Shown here in pieces: positions 45,887 to 54,285 of a stretch of DNA of 64,000 nt. The stretch's first letter is position 1, and every line of letters starts with the position of its first letter. The notes beneath the pieces are model-generated. The model was given only the letters and a program-made list of their open reading frames with translations, did no database searches and was not told the DNA's origin. The stretch covers positions 186,001 to 250,000 of the forward strand of contig JAMYHX010000001.1 in NCBI GenBank assembly GCA_025529335.1, written 5' to 3'. The stretch is from Rhizopus sp. PT2906 (lineage: Eukaryota > Mucoromycota > Mucoromycetes > Mucorales > Rhizopodaceae). The position numbers were made by a program, and so were the translations under genes.

Positions 45887-46942
45887 TTACATTAGCCAAG
45901 ACGATTTGAGAATCTGATCTATGCTTGGCCTCTCGTCTGGACTCTTATTCAAGCAGGCTCGGAGCAAGTACTGTAATGGCTCAGATAGATCGTCTGGCAT
46001 TTCAAATGCACTTTGCTGGATCTTTTGAACCAGTCTGAGATCAAAAGTGTCCATGAAGGGCAATTGACCGACGACTAGAGCGTACAGGATGACTCCGAGT
46101 GACCAGATATCTGTCTTTGGACAGGCAAGTGAAACAGAGGCGGTGAGCTGCTCTGGTGCGATATAAGCCAGAGAACCGCCTGCGGTTTCTTGCTGTTTGA
46201 ATCTTTTTGGATAAGATTTATGAGAGAGATAAAGAGCGAGACCAAAGTCGCATAGTTTGATGTGTCCGTTTTCGTCGATCAGTACATTTTCCAGCTTCAG
46301 GTCCTTATGACATACTTTTCGATCAATATGCAAGTAGTGAACGGCTTGACAGAGCTCTTTAAATATCCTTTTGGCGTCTTGTTCGAGAAGCTTATGCTTG
46401 TTTAGGAATTGAAGCAGTGTACCACCTGGACAGTAATCGCATATGAGATAATAGTTTTGTTTCTTCTTGATGACTTTCAACAGATTGACCACACGCGGAT
46501 GACAGAGAGATTTCCAAATGGTGAGCTCGCGGTTGAATCTGACAATGTCTGTTTCTGACATACAAGCCTTTGTGACCACTTTAATTGCTTTGATCTGATG
46601 TGGCATGAGGTAATGACAGGCCGTGTGTACTACAGAAAATCCTCCGTAACCTATGACGGGACCAAGAGTGTAATCATGAATCCTACTGTTCTTCTCGCTA
46701 CTCGATGGCACTATGAGACTGGATAAAAAGGCAGCGGCCGTAGTCAAATGTGTGGGCGGTGAAGTGCTACTACTACTACTACTATTACTACTACTAATTG
46801 TTGTTGCTGTATTTTTGATTGATTCCTCATGAAAGAGCGGTTTGATGTGAGGGTAATTTAAGGATTTAAATATACAATAAGAGTCATCGTTGATAATATC
46901 TAATGTCAAATTCTGTTTTAATTCATTCGATTGATCTTTCAT
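45887..46942 (-). CDS. Serine/threonine protein kinase, 351 aa
   Basis: A single-exon kinase with an N-terminal Ser/Thr-rich extension of about 85 residues, then a catalytic domain from YTLGPVIGYGGFSVVHTA. The conserved parts are the VAIK-type lysine in IKAIKVVTK, Glu in NRELTIW, the hinge YLICDYCPGGTLLQFL and the catalytic loop CHKDLKLENVL. DFGLA, the APE motif in LAYIAPEQL and KTDIWSLGVILYALVVGQLP follow. The HRD motif is HKD here, with the catalytic Asp kept, so it should be active. The fold is closest to CAMK/Snf1-like fungal kinases, but the substrate is unknown. It ends 207 bases upstream of the eL33 start. Confidence 0.92.
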   Translation of the reverse strand: MKDQSNELKQNLTLDIINDDSYCIFKSLNYPHIKPLFHEESIKNTATTISSSNSSSSSSTSPPTHLTTAAAFLSSLIVPSSSEKNSRIHDYTLGPVIGYGGFSVVHTACHYLMPHQIKAIKVVTKACMSETDIVRFNRELTIWKSLCHPRVVNLLKVIKKKQNYYLICDYCPGGTLLQFLNKHKLLEQDAKRIFKELCQAVHYLHIDRKVCHKDLKLENVLIDENGHIKLCDFGLALYLSHKSYPKRFKQQETAGGSLAYIAPEQLTASVSLACPKTDIWSLGVILYALVVGQLPFMDTFDLRLVQKIQQSAFEMPDDLSEPLQYLLRACLNKSPDERPSIDQILKSSWLM

Positions 46943-47624
46943 CTTGAATATATTAAAAAAAGAAAAAAGTGAATATCTAACCGGGAATTTATAAGTGTCT
47001 CTCTCCTCTCTCTCTCTCTCTCTCTCTTTGACTTTCTCCTTTTATAAATTCCCCCTTTCTTTTATTTATTAACAGCACGGACCATTACGCGTATGTTACA
47101 CTATTTACAACACTTTTTTATACGAAAGATCAAGAAGTGCAATCAGACTATGATGTATAGAACATTAATAAACAATATACATCTTGGTCATTTCCTGGTG
47201 TTGAATGAACCTTCACTGTTTCTCCAAGGTGTAGGTCGACAATATATAGAGGCTATTTATATATATATATTTTTGTGATCTCATCAGCTTGTTTACTTTT
47301 ATTCACTTGACTTATTTTAATAAGAAATAAATTTTCTGTTCCAGCCGTGTCTTTTTGTTTGACCAATCAATAAAGAGAAAGTGTGTAATAATGCATATTA
47401 GAGAAAGAGGGAGAAGGGGAGTTGACTAGAATAGGGATGAAGTTGATGACTTTGATTGGTTCCTATGGAAAACACGGACATGGGAGAGTGGCGTGGTTAA
47501 TGCCGACAAGCCCAAAAATAGAGTGAACGTCAATCCTTATTTGTTTCTTTTTTTTTTATATTTATTTAAACACCACTCTTTTTCTTTTTCTTTTTCTTTT
47601 TTTTTATATATAACTTTTTTTAAA
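46943..47624. promoter_or_regulatory. Divergent promoter region
   Basis: About 680 bases between the kinase and the Whi5-like gene starts. A CT repeat lies at 47009-47027 upstream of the kinase, and a TTTTTC-rich tract at 47547-47605 upstream of the + strand gene. An open frame near 47093-47278 is not gene-like. Confidence 0.45.
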
Positions 47625-48088
47625 ATGTCTGTTCAGCAATACGATATGTCGAGTGTAAGTCATTATTATTATTATATGCTTGACAACTAAAGACGCTTTA
47701 GTTAGCTCATAGGTTAAAAGCACGTTTGACACTAGCAAATTTCAAACGTGAGCATGGTTATGAAAATGTGGATTTACATACATTAGAATCTAGTCTATTC
47801 GAACGCGTACCAACAAAACCTTCGAATCCTTTAACAAAATTAAATATTCATGATAAAAAACGAAAGCGTCTGTTATCACACCATCGATTCTATCCTACTT
47901 CACCACCATTTTACAGTCATGATCGTACCATCAAACACCACGCGCCTCGATCACCCAGCCATGTGCCCATATCAGATACAAGACTGCGGCCATATGAAAA
48001 AAGAAAACTATCGGCAACACTTTCTTCTGATGACGAGGATGCTGCGCACTTATTAGTCATGATGCACCATAGCCCTACAATGTCATAA
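47625..48088 (+). CDS. Small nuclear-type protein, possibly Whi5/GTB-motif-like
   Basis: Two exons (47625-47654 and 47702-48088) give 138 aa. The join MSVQQYDMSS|LAHRLKARL is the only one of several splice choices that keeps frame. The segment LAHRLKARLTLANFKREHGY resembles the short helical motif of Whi5/Nrm1-type repressors that bind SBF/MBF G1/S factors. That match is from memory and is weak. The rest is basic and disordered, rich in His, Pro and Ser, with a possible nuclear signal DKKRKR, a KRKLSATLSSDDEDA stretch that looks like a phosphorylation site, and a His/Met-rich end. Alternative: an unrelated nuclear regulator. Confidence 0.7.
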
Positions 48089-48873
48089 TTTCATAAATAT
48101 AGCATCCTCCTTTTTTGTTTTTTTTTTCATTCTGTACATAAAATAGACATTCTCTTTATCTTTTTTTTTTTTTTTCTTTTAGAATATTTATTTATGAATA
48201 AAACGGTTTTTTATTACTATTTTTCATTGCCAGTTCAACTCCACTCCAGGAACCAGTTGATGGAGATTAAAAAGTGTATAATCATTTATTTACTGACCTC
48301 CCTTTTTTTTTAATTGCTTCTGTTCATCATTCGTCACTATTTACTCCGCCTACATATCTTTACTGCTCTTGTTGATCTCATGCCTACATGGACATGCTTT
48401 AGCAGGGCAACACTTTTTCCGATTGTCACAAGGACATTTTACTCAAAAGGAAATAAAAAAGGTCAACAAAGTAAATTAATTGGATAATTGGAGTAAATAA
48501 TTTCGCCGGTGCCTTTTATGGTAAACTTGGCCAGTTTCATTAAAAAGAGTTGATCCATGAATAAAAGGGCAAGTCTTTTTTATATCATTCAGACCATCAA
48601 ATCTACAATGGCTCCCTTGTTAAAAAGTTGTTTAATAGTTTCAAAAAGCAAATTGGTCACATGACTAAAGAATCTTCTCTTTCTTTCTTTCTTTGTATTG
48701 AAGTGTGTGTGTGTGTATATAAATATATAAATATAAAGACTCCTTGTAACCAATCAAATGCATCCGTTTGCGTCATAGGCTACATCCCAAGCAATTTTTT
48801 TTCTTTTTCAGGTTCAGTCTACGTACTGAAAACTTTTTTTTTTCTCTTTACTCCTTTCTTTGATTAATTAAAG
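48089..48873. other. Intergenic region holding a Cys-rich mini exon
   Basis: About 785 bases between two + strand genes, with T-rich runs. A Cys-rich coding-like block on the minus strand is listed separately. A TC/T-rich tract at 48795-48860 precedes the NTF2 start. Confidence 0.45.
48350..48441 (-). other. Cysteine-rich mini exon candidate
   Basis: On the minus strand an open block encodes KCPCDNRKKCCPAKACPC, then RHEINKSSKDM and a stop. It has six Cys in 18 residues in CxC and CC pairs. It has no start codon; a stop lies just upstream in frame. It is preceded by a pyrimidine-rich tract ending in AG at about 48442, so it could be the last exon of a small gene. Such spacing occurs in metallothionein-like and other metal-binding peptides. 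No first exon with fitting phase was found, so this remains a candidate. Confidence 0.35.
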
Positions 48874-49444
48874 ATGGCAGACATTAACGCACTTGCTTCG
48901 CAGTTTGTTAATTTCTATTACGAAACTTTTGATAGTAACAGAAGCAACTTGCAAGGTCTTTATGTAAGTTTAAAAGAATATAATACATATACGCGTATAT
49001 ATCATATTGATACACATCTTTTTATATAAGAGAGACAATTCTATGCTTACCTTTGAAGGTGCCCCAGTTCAAGGTGCTCCTGCTATTACCGAAAAGTTGG
49101 TTGTAAGTTGATATGATACTATTTTTTTTCTTTATTCCCTTTTTTTAACGGATTTTTTTTATCTTGATATAGTCTCTTCCTTTCCAACGTGTTCAACACA
49201 AGATCACCACTATCGACGTTCAACCCTCTGGCCCCAATAACTCCTTGATTGTTACCGTCAGTGGCTTGTTGGTCGTAAGTATATAAATAGATAGAGAAAG
49301 AGAAAAAAAGAATGCTGATATATACGTATTATCTAGGTTGATGATAGCCAAAACCCCTTAATGTTCTTCCAAACTTTCCAGTTGATTTCTGAGAACAACT
49401 CCTACTATGTGCTCAACGACATCTTCCGTTTGAATTATGGATAA
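48874..49444 (+). CDS. NTF2: Nuclear transport factor 2
   Basis: NTF2 carries RanGDP into the nucleus. I model four exons: 48874-48963, 49031-49102, 49173-49274, 49337-49444, giving 123 aa. The joined protein reads MADINALASQFVNFYYETFD and NRSNLQGLYRDNSMLTFEG, then GAPAITEKLVSLPFQRVQHK and VQPSGPNNSLIVTVSGLLV, and ends NPLMFFQTFQLISENNSYYV and NDIFRLNYG. All parts of the NTF2 cone fold are there. Each intron falls between codons. It is convergent with the PDI gene, 71 bases apart. Confidence 0.95.
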
Positions 49445-49515
49445 AGTATATATCAATAATAAACAAATCGGACAATCAGTATAATCATTTATAATGAGCT
49501 AATTTATGTGGCACT

Positions 49516-51052
49516 TTATTCGTGTTCAACAGGAGTGGCATCCTTATCAAAAGAAGCCAAAATATTCTTACGAATGTTAAAGTCATCCAACTTGGCGTTG
49601 GTCACGTCTTCAGATTTAGCAATATTAGCTAAACGCGTTTTTTCCTTGTGTAAAAAGTCTTCACCATGAGCAAGGATTTTTTCCATTATTTTAGCATAGT
49701 ATCTGGCATGACTATAGAGTCATATTAGTAAAATATTTTTATATATAGCCGTAGACTTACCGTGATGCATGATCCTTGACCTTGTCTGCGATCTCTTTAT
49801 GGATCTTTTCACGGGCAGCGGGGTTCTTGATAAACTCGATAGCCTTTTCATCCAAATCACGAATACGACCCGCAGTGGGCTGCAATCCACCACCAACGGC
49901 GCGGTGAGCCTTACAGTGCTTGTTTAAGAATTCAATAAAAGCAGCTTCGGTACGAGCACCTTCGTAAGGAATAGGCTCACTTTCACCTGCAGGGAATAAC
50001 TTGATGGTAGGGAAGCCAGAAATGTCAAACTCGGTACCGATATCACGTTCCTTATCAGCATCAATCTTGGCTACAACACACTACATATAAAGTTAGATTA
50101 CGCCATATAAAAGATACAATGAGACGTACGTTTTCAACATTAGAATAGGCAGTACCGATCTTTTCCCAAATAGGTGCTACATGATTATTAATATATCTTG
50201 ACATATCCTATATATATATATATATATATATAACTTACCCAAGTTCTTGCAGTGTCCACACCAAGAAGCATAGAATTCAACCAATACATTTTGCTTGGGA
50301 TTCAAGGCAACCTCATGGAAATTCTTGGAGTTGAGCTCGACCACGTCTGACTTCTTTGCCTTAATACGAGGAATAATACCTGATTTTTCGCGAACAAAGG
50401 AAGCAAGCGAGTTCAAGTCACGACCACCACGGTAATCTTCTACACCCTCGGGAGAGTTCACGCCTTGAGGAAACCATTTGAGAGTAGGGAAACCCTTGAC
50501 TTCATAGAGAGCACCCGTGTTGCGGTGTTGGTCAGCATCGAATTTGGCAATGATGACCTTATCCTTTTGATGAGCAAAGGCATCACCTAATTGAGCATAA
50601 ACAGGAGCCAAATTCTTACAGTGACCGCACCAGGGAGCATAGAATTCAACCAAGGCAGGACGAGAACCGTCAATGGCCAATTTGAAATTATCGTCTGTCA
50701 ACACGAGTACGTTACCATCATAGGTCAGAGCAGCCTTGGAAGGTGCAGTGCCACGAACAAGTTGAATGACGTCTTCGAGTGAGTTAATATCCTTGAGTTG
50801 TGCAAATGCATTGTTGATGTGTGAAGTAATCTTTTCGGGTGAGCTAATATCCTTGAGATGAGTAAGCGCATTGTTGACGTATGGAGTGATCTTTTCGGGT
50901 GATTTAAGTTGGTCCAAGACATAATAAAAGTTGTCTTGATTCAAATTTTGAATAATGTTTTGTGTCGCGTGTCCTCCGTTATATTGGTCATAGCCAATAA
51001 TAACCGCATTGGCAGCAAGCAGTAGGAAGAAGAGCTTTTTGAGAAAAGACAT
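49516..51052 (-). CDS. Protein disulfide isomerase, two thioredoxin domains plus ERp29-type tail
   Basis: The enzyme forms and rearranges disulfides in the ER. I model four exons on the minus strand: 51052-50239, 50176-50130, 50080-49761, 49711-49516, giving 458 aa. A signal peptide (KKLFFLLLAANAVIIGY) is followed by two tandem 20-residue repeats at 51-70 and 71-90. Two thioredoxin domains follow with CGHC at 142-145 and 265-268 (FYAPWCGHCKNL and FYASWCGHCKNL). The C-terminal helical domain (HCKAHRAVGGGLQPTAGRIR) is of the ERp29 type seen in plant and fungal PDI-D proteins. The protein ends TPVEHE with no HDEL or KDEL. An upstream in-frame ATG lies before a poly-A-coded Phe run, so I reject it as start. 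Confidence 0.92.
50209..50232. repeat. (TA)12 in the PDI first intron
   Basis: A perfect run of 12 TA units lies in the first PDI intron (50177-50238), close to its donor. It could affect splicing and is likely to vary between strains. Confidence 0.9.
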
Positions 51053-51481
51053 AAGAAAAAAAAAAAAAAAAAAAAAAAAACAAAGCCAAAGCAATAAAAT
51101 ATAAATGAATTCAAATCCCACAAATCATGTCACTCCAAGTGTATCTGTCTTCACAACGTCATAAGCCAAATTTAGGAAGTGGCGAAGACATTTTATTTCT
51201 ATCAAGTGTTGACCACAACTCTCTCCTCATATATCAAATGTTGACTCTTTTTTTTTTTAAATAATAAACAAGATGGATAGTCAATTAAAGTGTTATTAAA
51301 TATCTTTTCTTTTTCTATTTCTTCCTTGTCATACTGACAATATGTAATTTAAATGCATTAGTTAAAAAAATCTGTCACATCACTTTAGAAAAATTGATAT
51401 CATTTATAATACAAATTATACAATCAAAAATCATCATAATTTTTTTGCCTTCTTTCCTTTCCTCCTCTCTTTTTAATATTA
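51053..51481. promoter_or_regulatory. Divergent promoter region of PDI and GATA genes
   Basis: The 429-base gap lies between divergent starts. A poly-A run (51056-51080) lies directly upstream of the PDI ATG on the opposite strand. A T/C-rich run at 51440-51475 precedes the GATA start. No specific factor site is claimed. Confidence 0.45.
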
Positions 51482-52495
51482 ATGGCCAGTGAATCAAAGA
51501 GTAAAAAGAGTCAAGTATCTGCCACTGTTTGTTCCAACTGTGGCACGACAACAACTCCATTGTGGAGAAGAGCTCCTAATGGCGAAACTATTTGTAATGC
51601 CTGTGGTCTCTATCTTAAGGCCAGACATACCCTTCGACCAGTGACGATGAAGCGTCAATCTAGAAAACAAACTATTTCAACAACAACAACACCAACACCG
51701 TTACCAGGGACTTGTCCAGGTAATGGTCAATGCAATGGAACGGGTGGATCAGCTTCCTGTGAGGGCTGTCCTGCCTTTAATCAACATCAGGTCGCTCGTC
51801 ATGCTCTCATATGTGCTAATTGCCGAACGACAACAACGCCTCTTTGGCGCAGAGATGAATCGGGCAATACAATTTGTAATGCTTGTGGGCTATATTATAA
51901 ACTCCATCATGTGCATCGACCAGTGAGTATGAAAAGAAGTGTGATCAAACGAAGGAAACGGATCATTGTATCAGATCAAGGCGAAGAAGAAGAGGAAGAG
52001 ACAGAGTCAAGTGAAGAGGAAGAAGAAGAACAACAGAAATTAAAAAAGAAAAAGGTAATCAAGTCCAGTATGAAGCGATCTATATCATCATCAACAGCAT
52101 CGTCAGCATCTTCTAACGTACCTGCCATTGAGGACTATATCAAGCCTAAACGTACGCCATTACCACCACCACCACCTCCATCATCCTCTATACCATCTCA
52201 GCATGTGCGTCTACCCCCACCGCCACGAACACCACCTCCATTCAATCGAACTCTACCTTCCTTATCTTCAGGCACGAGGATCAACCAAAAACGATTTGAT
52301 CCCATCTTTGATTATAGAACGACCCACACGAGGAATGCCTATGAAGATCTTGCTGAATTTGACAATGCGATGACACGACTAGAGCGCATTCGAAGACGCG
52401 TGCCGCATGAACAGCACAAGACGTTATCCAGCCTAACCTCAGTATTACAAGACATTGTGAATCGAGCAGAAAGAATTTTGTCCCATCCTTCTTAG
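51482..52495 (+). CDS. Two-finger GATA repressor of the Sre1/Fep1/Urbs1 iron type
   Basis: Proteins of this type repress iron-uptake and siderophore genes when iron is plentiful. The gene has no intron and encodes 337 aa. Finger 1 has Cys at residues 17, 20, 38 and 41 (TVCSNCGTTTTPLWRRAPNG, then ICNACGLYLKARHTLRPV). Finger 2 has Cys at 111, 114, 132 and 135 (CANCRTTTTPLWRRDESGN, then ICNACGLYYKLHHVHRPVSM). Between them lies the Cys-rich linker CPGNGQCNGTGGSASCEGC, the mark of iron-sensing members. A basic stretch, an acidic run, Pro-rich sequence and a C-terminal helix (RIRRRVPHEQHKTLSSLTSV) follow. It is tail to tail with the next gene with 2 bases between stop codons. Confidence 0.93.
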   Translation: MASESKSKKSQVSATVCSNCGTTTTPLWRRAPNGETICNACGLYLKARHTLRPVTMKRQSRKQTISTTTTPTPLPGTCPGNGQCNGTGGSASCEGCPAFNQHQVARHALICANCRTTTTPLWRRDESGNTICNACGLYYKLHHVHRPVSMKRSVIKRRKRIIVSDQGEEEEEETESSEEEEEEQQKLKKKKVIKSSMKRSISSSTASSASSNVPAIEDYIKPKRTPLPPPPPPSSSIPSQHVRLPPPPRTPPPFNRTLPSLSSGTRINQKRFDPIFDYRTTHTRNAYEDLAEFDNAMTRLERIRRRVPHEQHKTLSSLTSVLQDIVNRAERILSHPS

Positions 52496-52497
52496 GG

Positions 52498-54133
52498 TCA
52501 TTTGTTTCTCCTTTTATTGCTATTAATGGTATTATTTGTATTAAAATAAGACATGATCGAAGAGGAGGATGAACGTATATAAGGTGTGATATAGTGAATG
52601 GTCGGTTGTGTACTCTTTGTTGATACAGAGGTTGTTGTCAGTGTCGGTATGGACGATGGGGTGGAATAGCGCATTTTCTTTTGTTGCGAGCTCATCATGA
52701 TCATATCCCATGGATCTCGTTTACCGTCTTCAAATAAGCTACTATCGTCCTGGTGCCATCCACTGATCAGCCCCACTCGTACGGTTACCTCAGCCACAGA
52801 TTCGTCTTGAGCATTATAGATAGAGCACGTTCGATCGTCAAACGGTCGCTCCCTGAACGCGAGATCCTTGAGTGAGATCGAGGACGTGCCAGCCGTCTGT
52901 TTGGTGTGCTTGTCCATGACGAGAAGCGAGAGCTTGATAGGACCTAATCGATCAAGCCAGTGCTGAATGTCGACAAGATGTCCGCAGAGTTGAAAACATG
53001 ACTTGACGGGATTATATTCTTGCACATAAGAGGCCGCAGGTGATATATTGCAGGTCGATAGAAATGTCCAGCTGATGTAAGGCTTTTTCAGTCTTTTGGA
53101 CGTGTTGGTTCGTAGGATGGTATGACTGATGTTGTCCACATGAAGTACTTTAAACACCAAAGTGTATTTTAACGTGCCCTTGCCGATCTGATGGTAGGCC
53201 TGGAGCTGAGCTGGTTCTATCATAGAAGAAGGCGTCTTTGTGTCGTCTGTGAATATATGTACATTTCGTAACATGTCTGATAGTTCTTCAATGTTCAAGT
53301 CTAATAAAGATGATTTCGTTCGCCTCAATGTCGGTTTCGGTTTTATCCGTTTCGTGTCTTCTGGCTTTTTTTTGGGTTTGACGGATGACGATCCTAGGAT
53401 GACAGAAGACACTTTCTTTCGTCTACTATTATTATTATTGTTGTTATTCGTTGTTGATGTGGTCAGTGTGCTATTGTTACTGCTGCTGCTATTATTAGAA
53501 TAAGTCGATATCACGGTTGCACTAGTCAGGTTGGGTGTAGGAGGTGGCGATCGTAGTTCGATGCAGGGAGTTGTCACTGTCGGTATGTCTTTGGTCGTAT
53601 CTGGCATTGCCACATAGAATAGTCCAATCTTGAGTTCTTGTTGACTCTCTGGCATTGAACACCAAACTCCTTTATCGGCCACAAACTTGTAAATATGTTC
53701 CAACTTGTGTGCTGATTGAGGTACGACTTCTCTTGCTTCTGAAATTGGCAAACTGAATGAATTCAGCAGACTGCGGTCATTCTTTATATATATTCTGGTA
53801 GTTGCTTTATTTTTACGTAAACGAATGAGTTGTTTGGTAGATATAAAATAGACAAGTGAGACGTTGAATGTACATGTGCCGTCTGTTTCAATATTGGCTG
53901 AAGGTGTAGATATCTTTGTATTCTGTGGTATCAAGTCGTTAATAGAAGAAGGTAATTTCAAATCAAGTTCTGTTTCCACTTGAATCGACTGGTCATTTGA
54001 ATTAAAGTGACGACCTTTTTGTTTCAAAATTAGGGTTCCTGATGTACATGATTTATTAATTATTGTTATTATTACCTTGTTGTATTGTTACTAGTAGAGC
54101 ATATTCACAAGTTTTTGTTAATAATAAAGACAT
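52498..54133 (-). CDS. C2-domain protein, possibly CEP120-like
   Basis: Two exons on the minus strand (54133-54076 and 54038-52498) join across a 37-nt intron to give 532 aa. The large frame itself lacks an ATG and would begin at TTG. The small exon supplies MSLLLTKTCEYALLVTIQQG and restores a C2-type first strand (LLVTIQQGTLILKQKGRHF). A second beta-rich region follows (about residues 60-160). Then comes a low-complexity linker with Asn/Ser runs, and a third beta-rich region near residues 290-440 (LSLLVMDKHTKQTAGTSSIS). The N-terminal C2 plus a later C2-like DUF3668-style region is the layout of CEP120. That is a structural resemblance only and is unproven. Confidence 0.75.
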
Positions 54134-54285
54134 TATAAAAGAAAAAGAGAATATTTATTGTATATATATTTATATAGAAAAAAAAGGAGGGGGGAAAAGA
54201 GAGGAAAAGAGAGGAAAAGAGAGAGAGAGAGAGAAAAGGGAAACGAAAAAAAAAAAAAAAAAAAGAGGCACAGAAAAAAAAAAAA
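54134..54285. other. Short gap with purine-rich repeat
   Basis: About 150 bases of G/A-only sequence and poly-A between the C2 gene start and the importin alpha stop. On the minus strand this would be the importin terminator and the C2 promoter, with very little room for both. Confidence 0.45.

Noticed and set aside
51053..51121. Upstream in-frame ATG for the PDI
   Set aside because: It would add a Phe run coded by a poly-A/T tract before a normal signal peptide; the later ATG is better.
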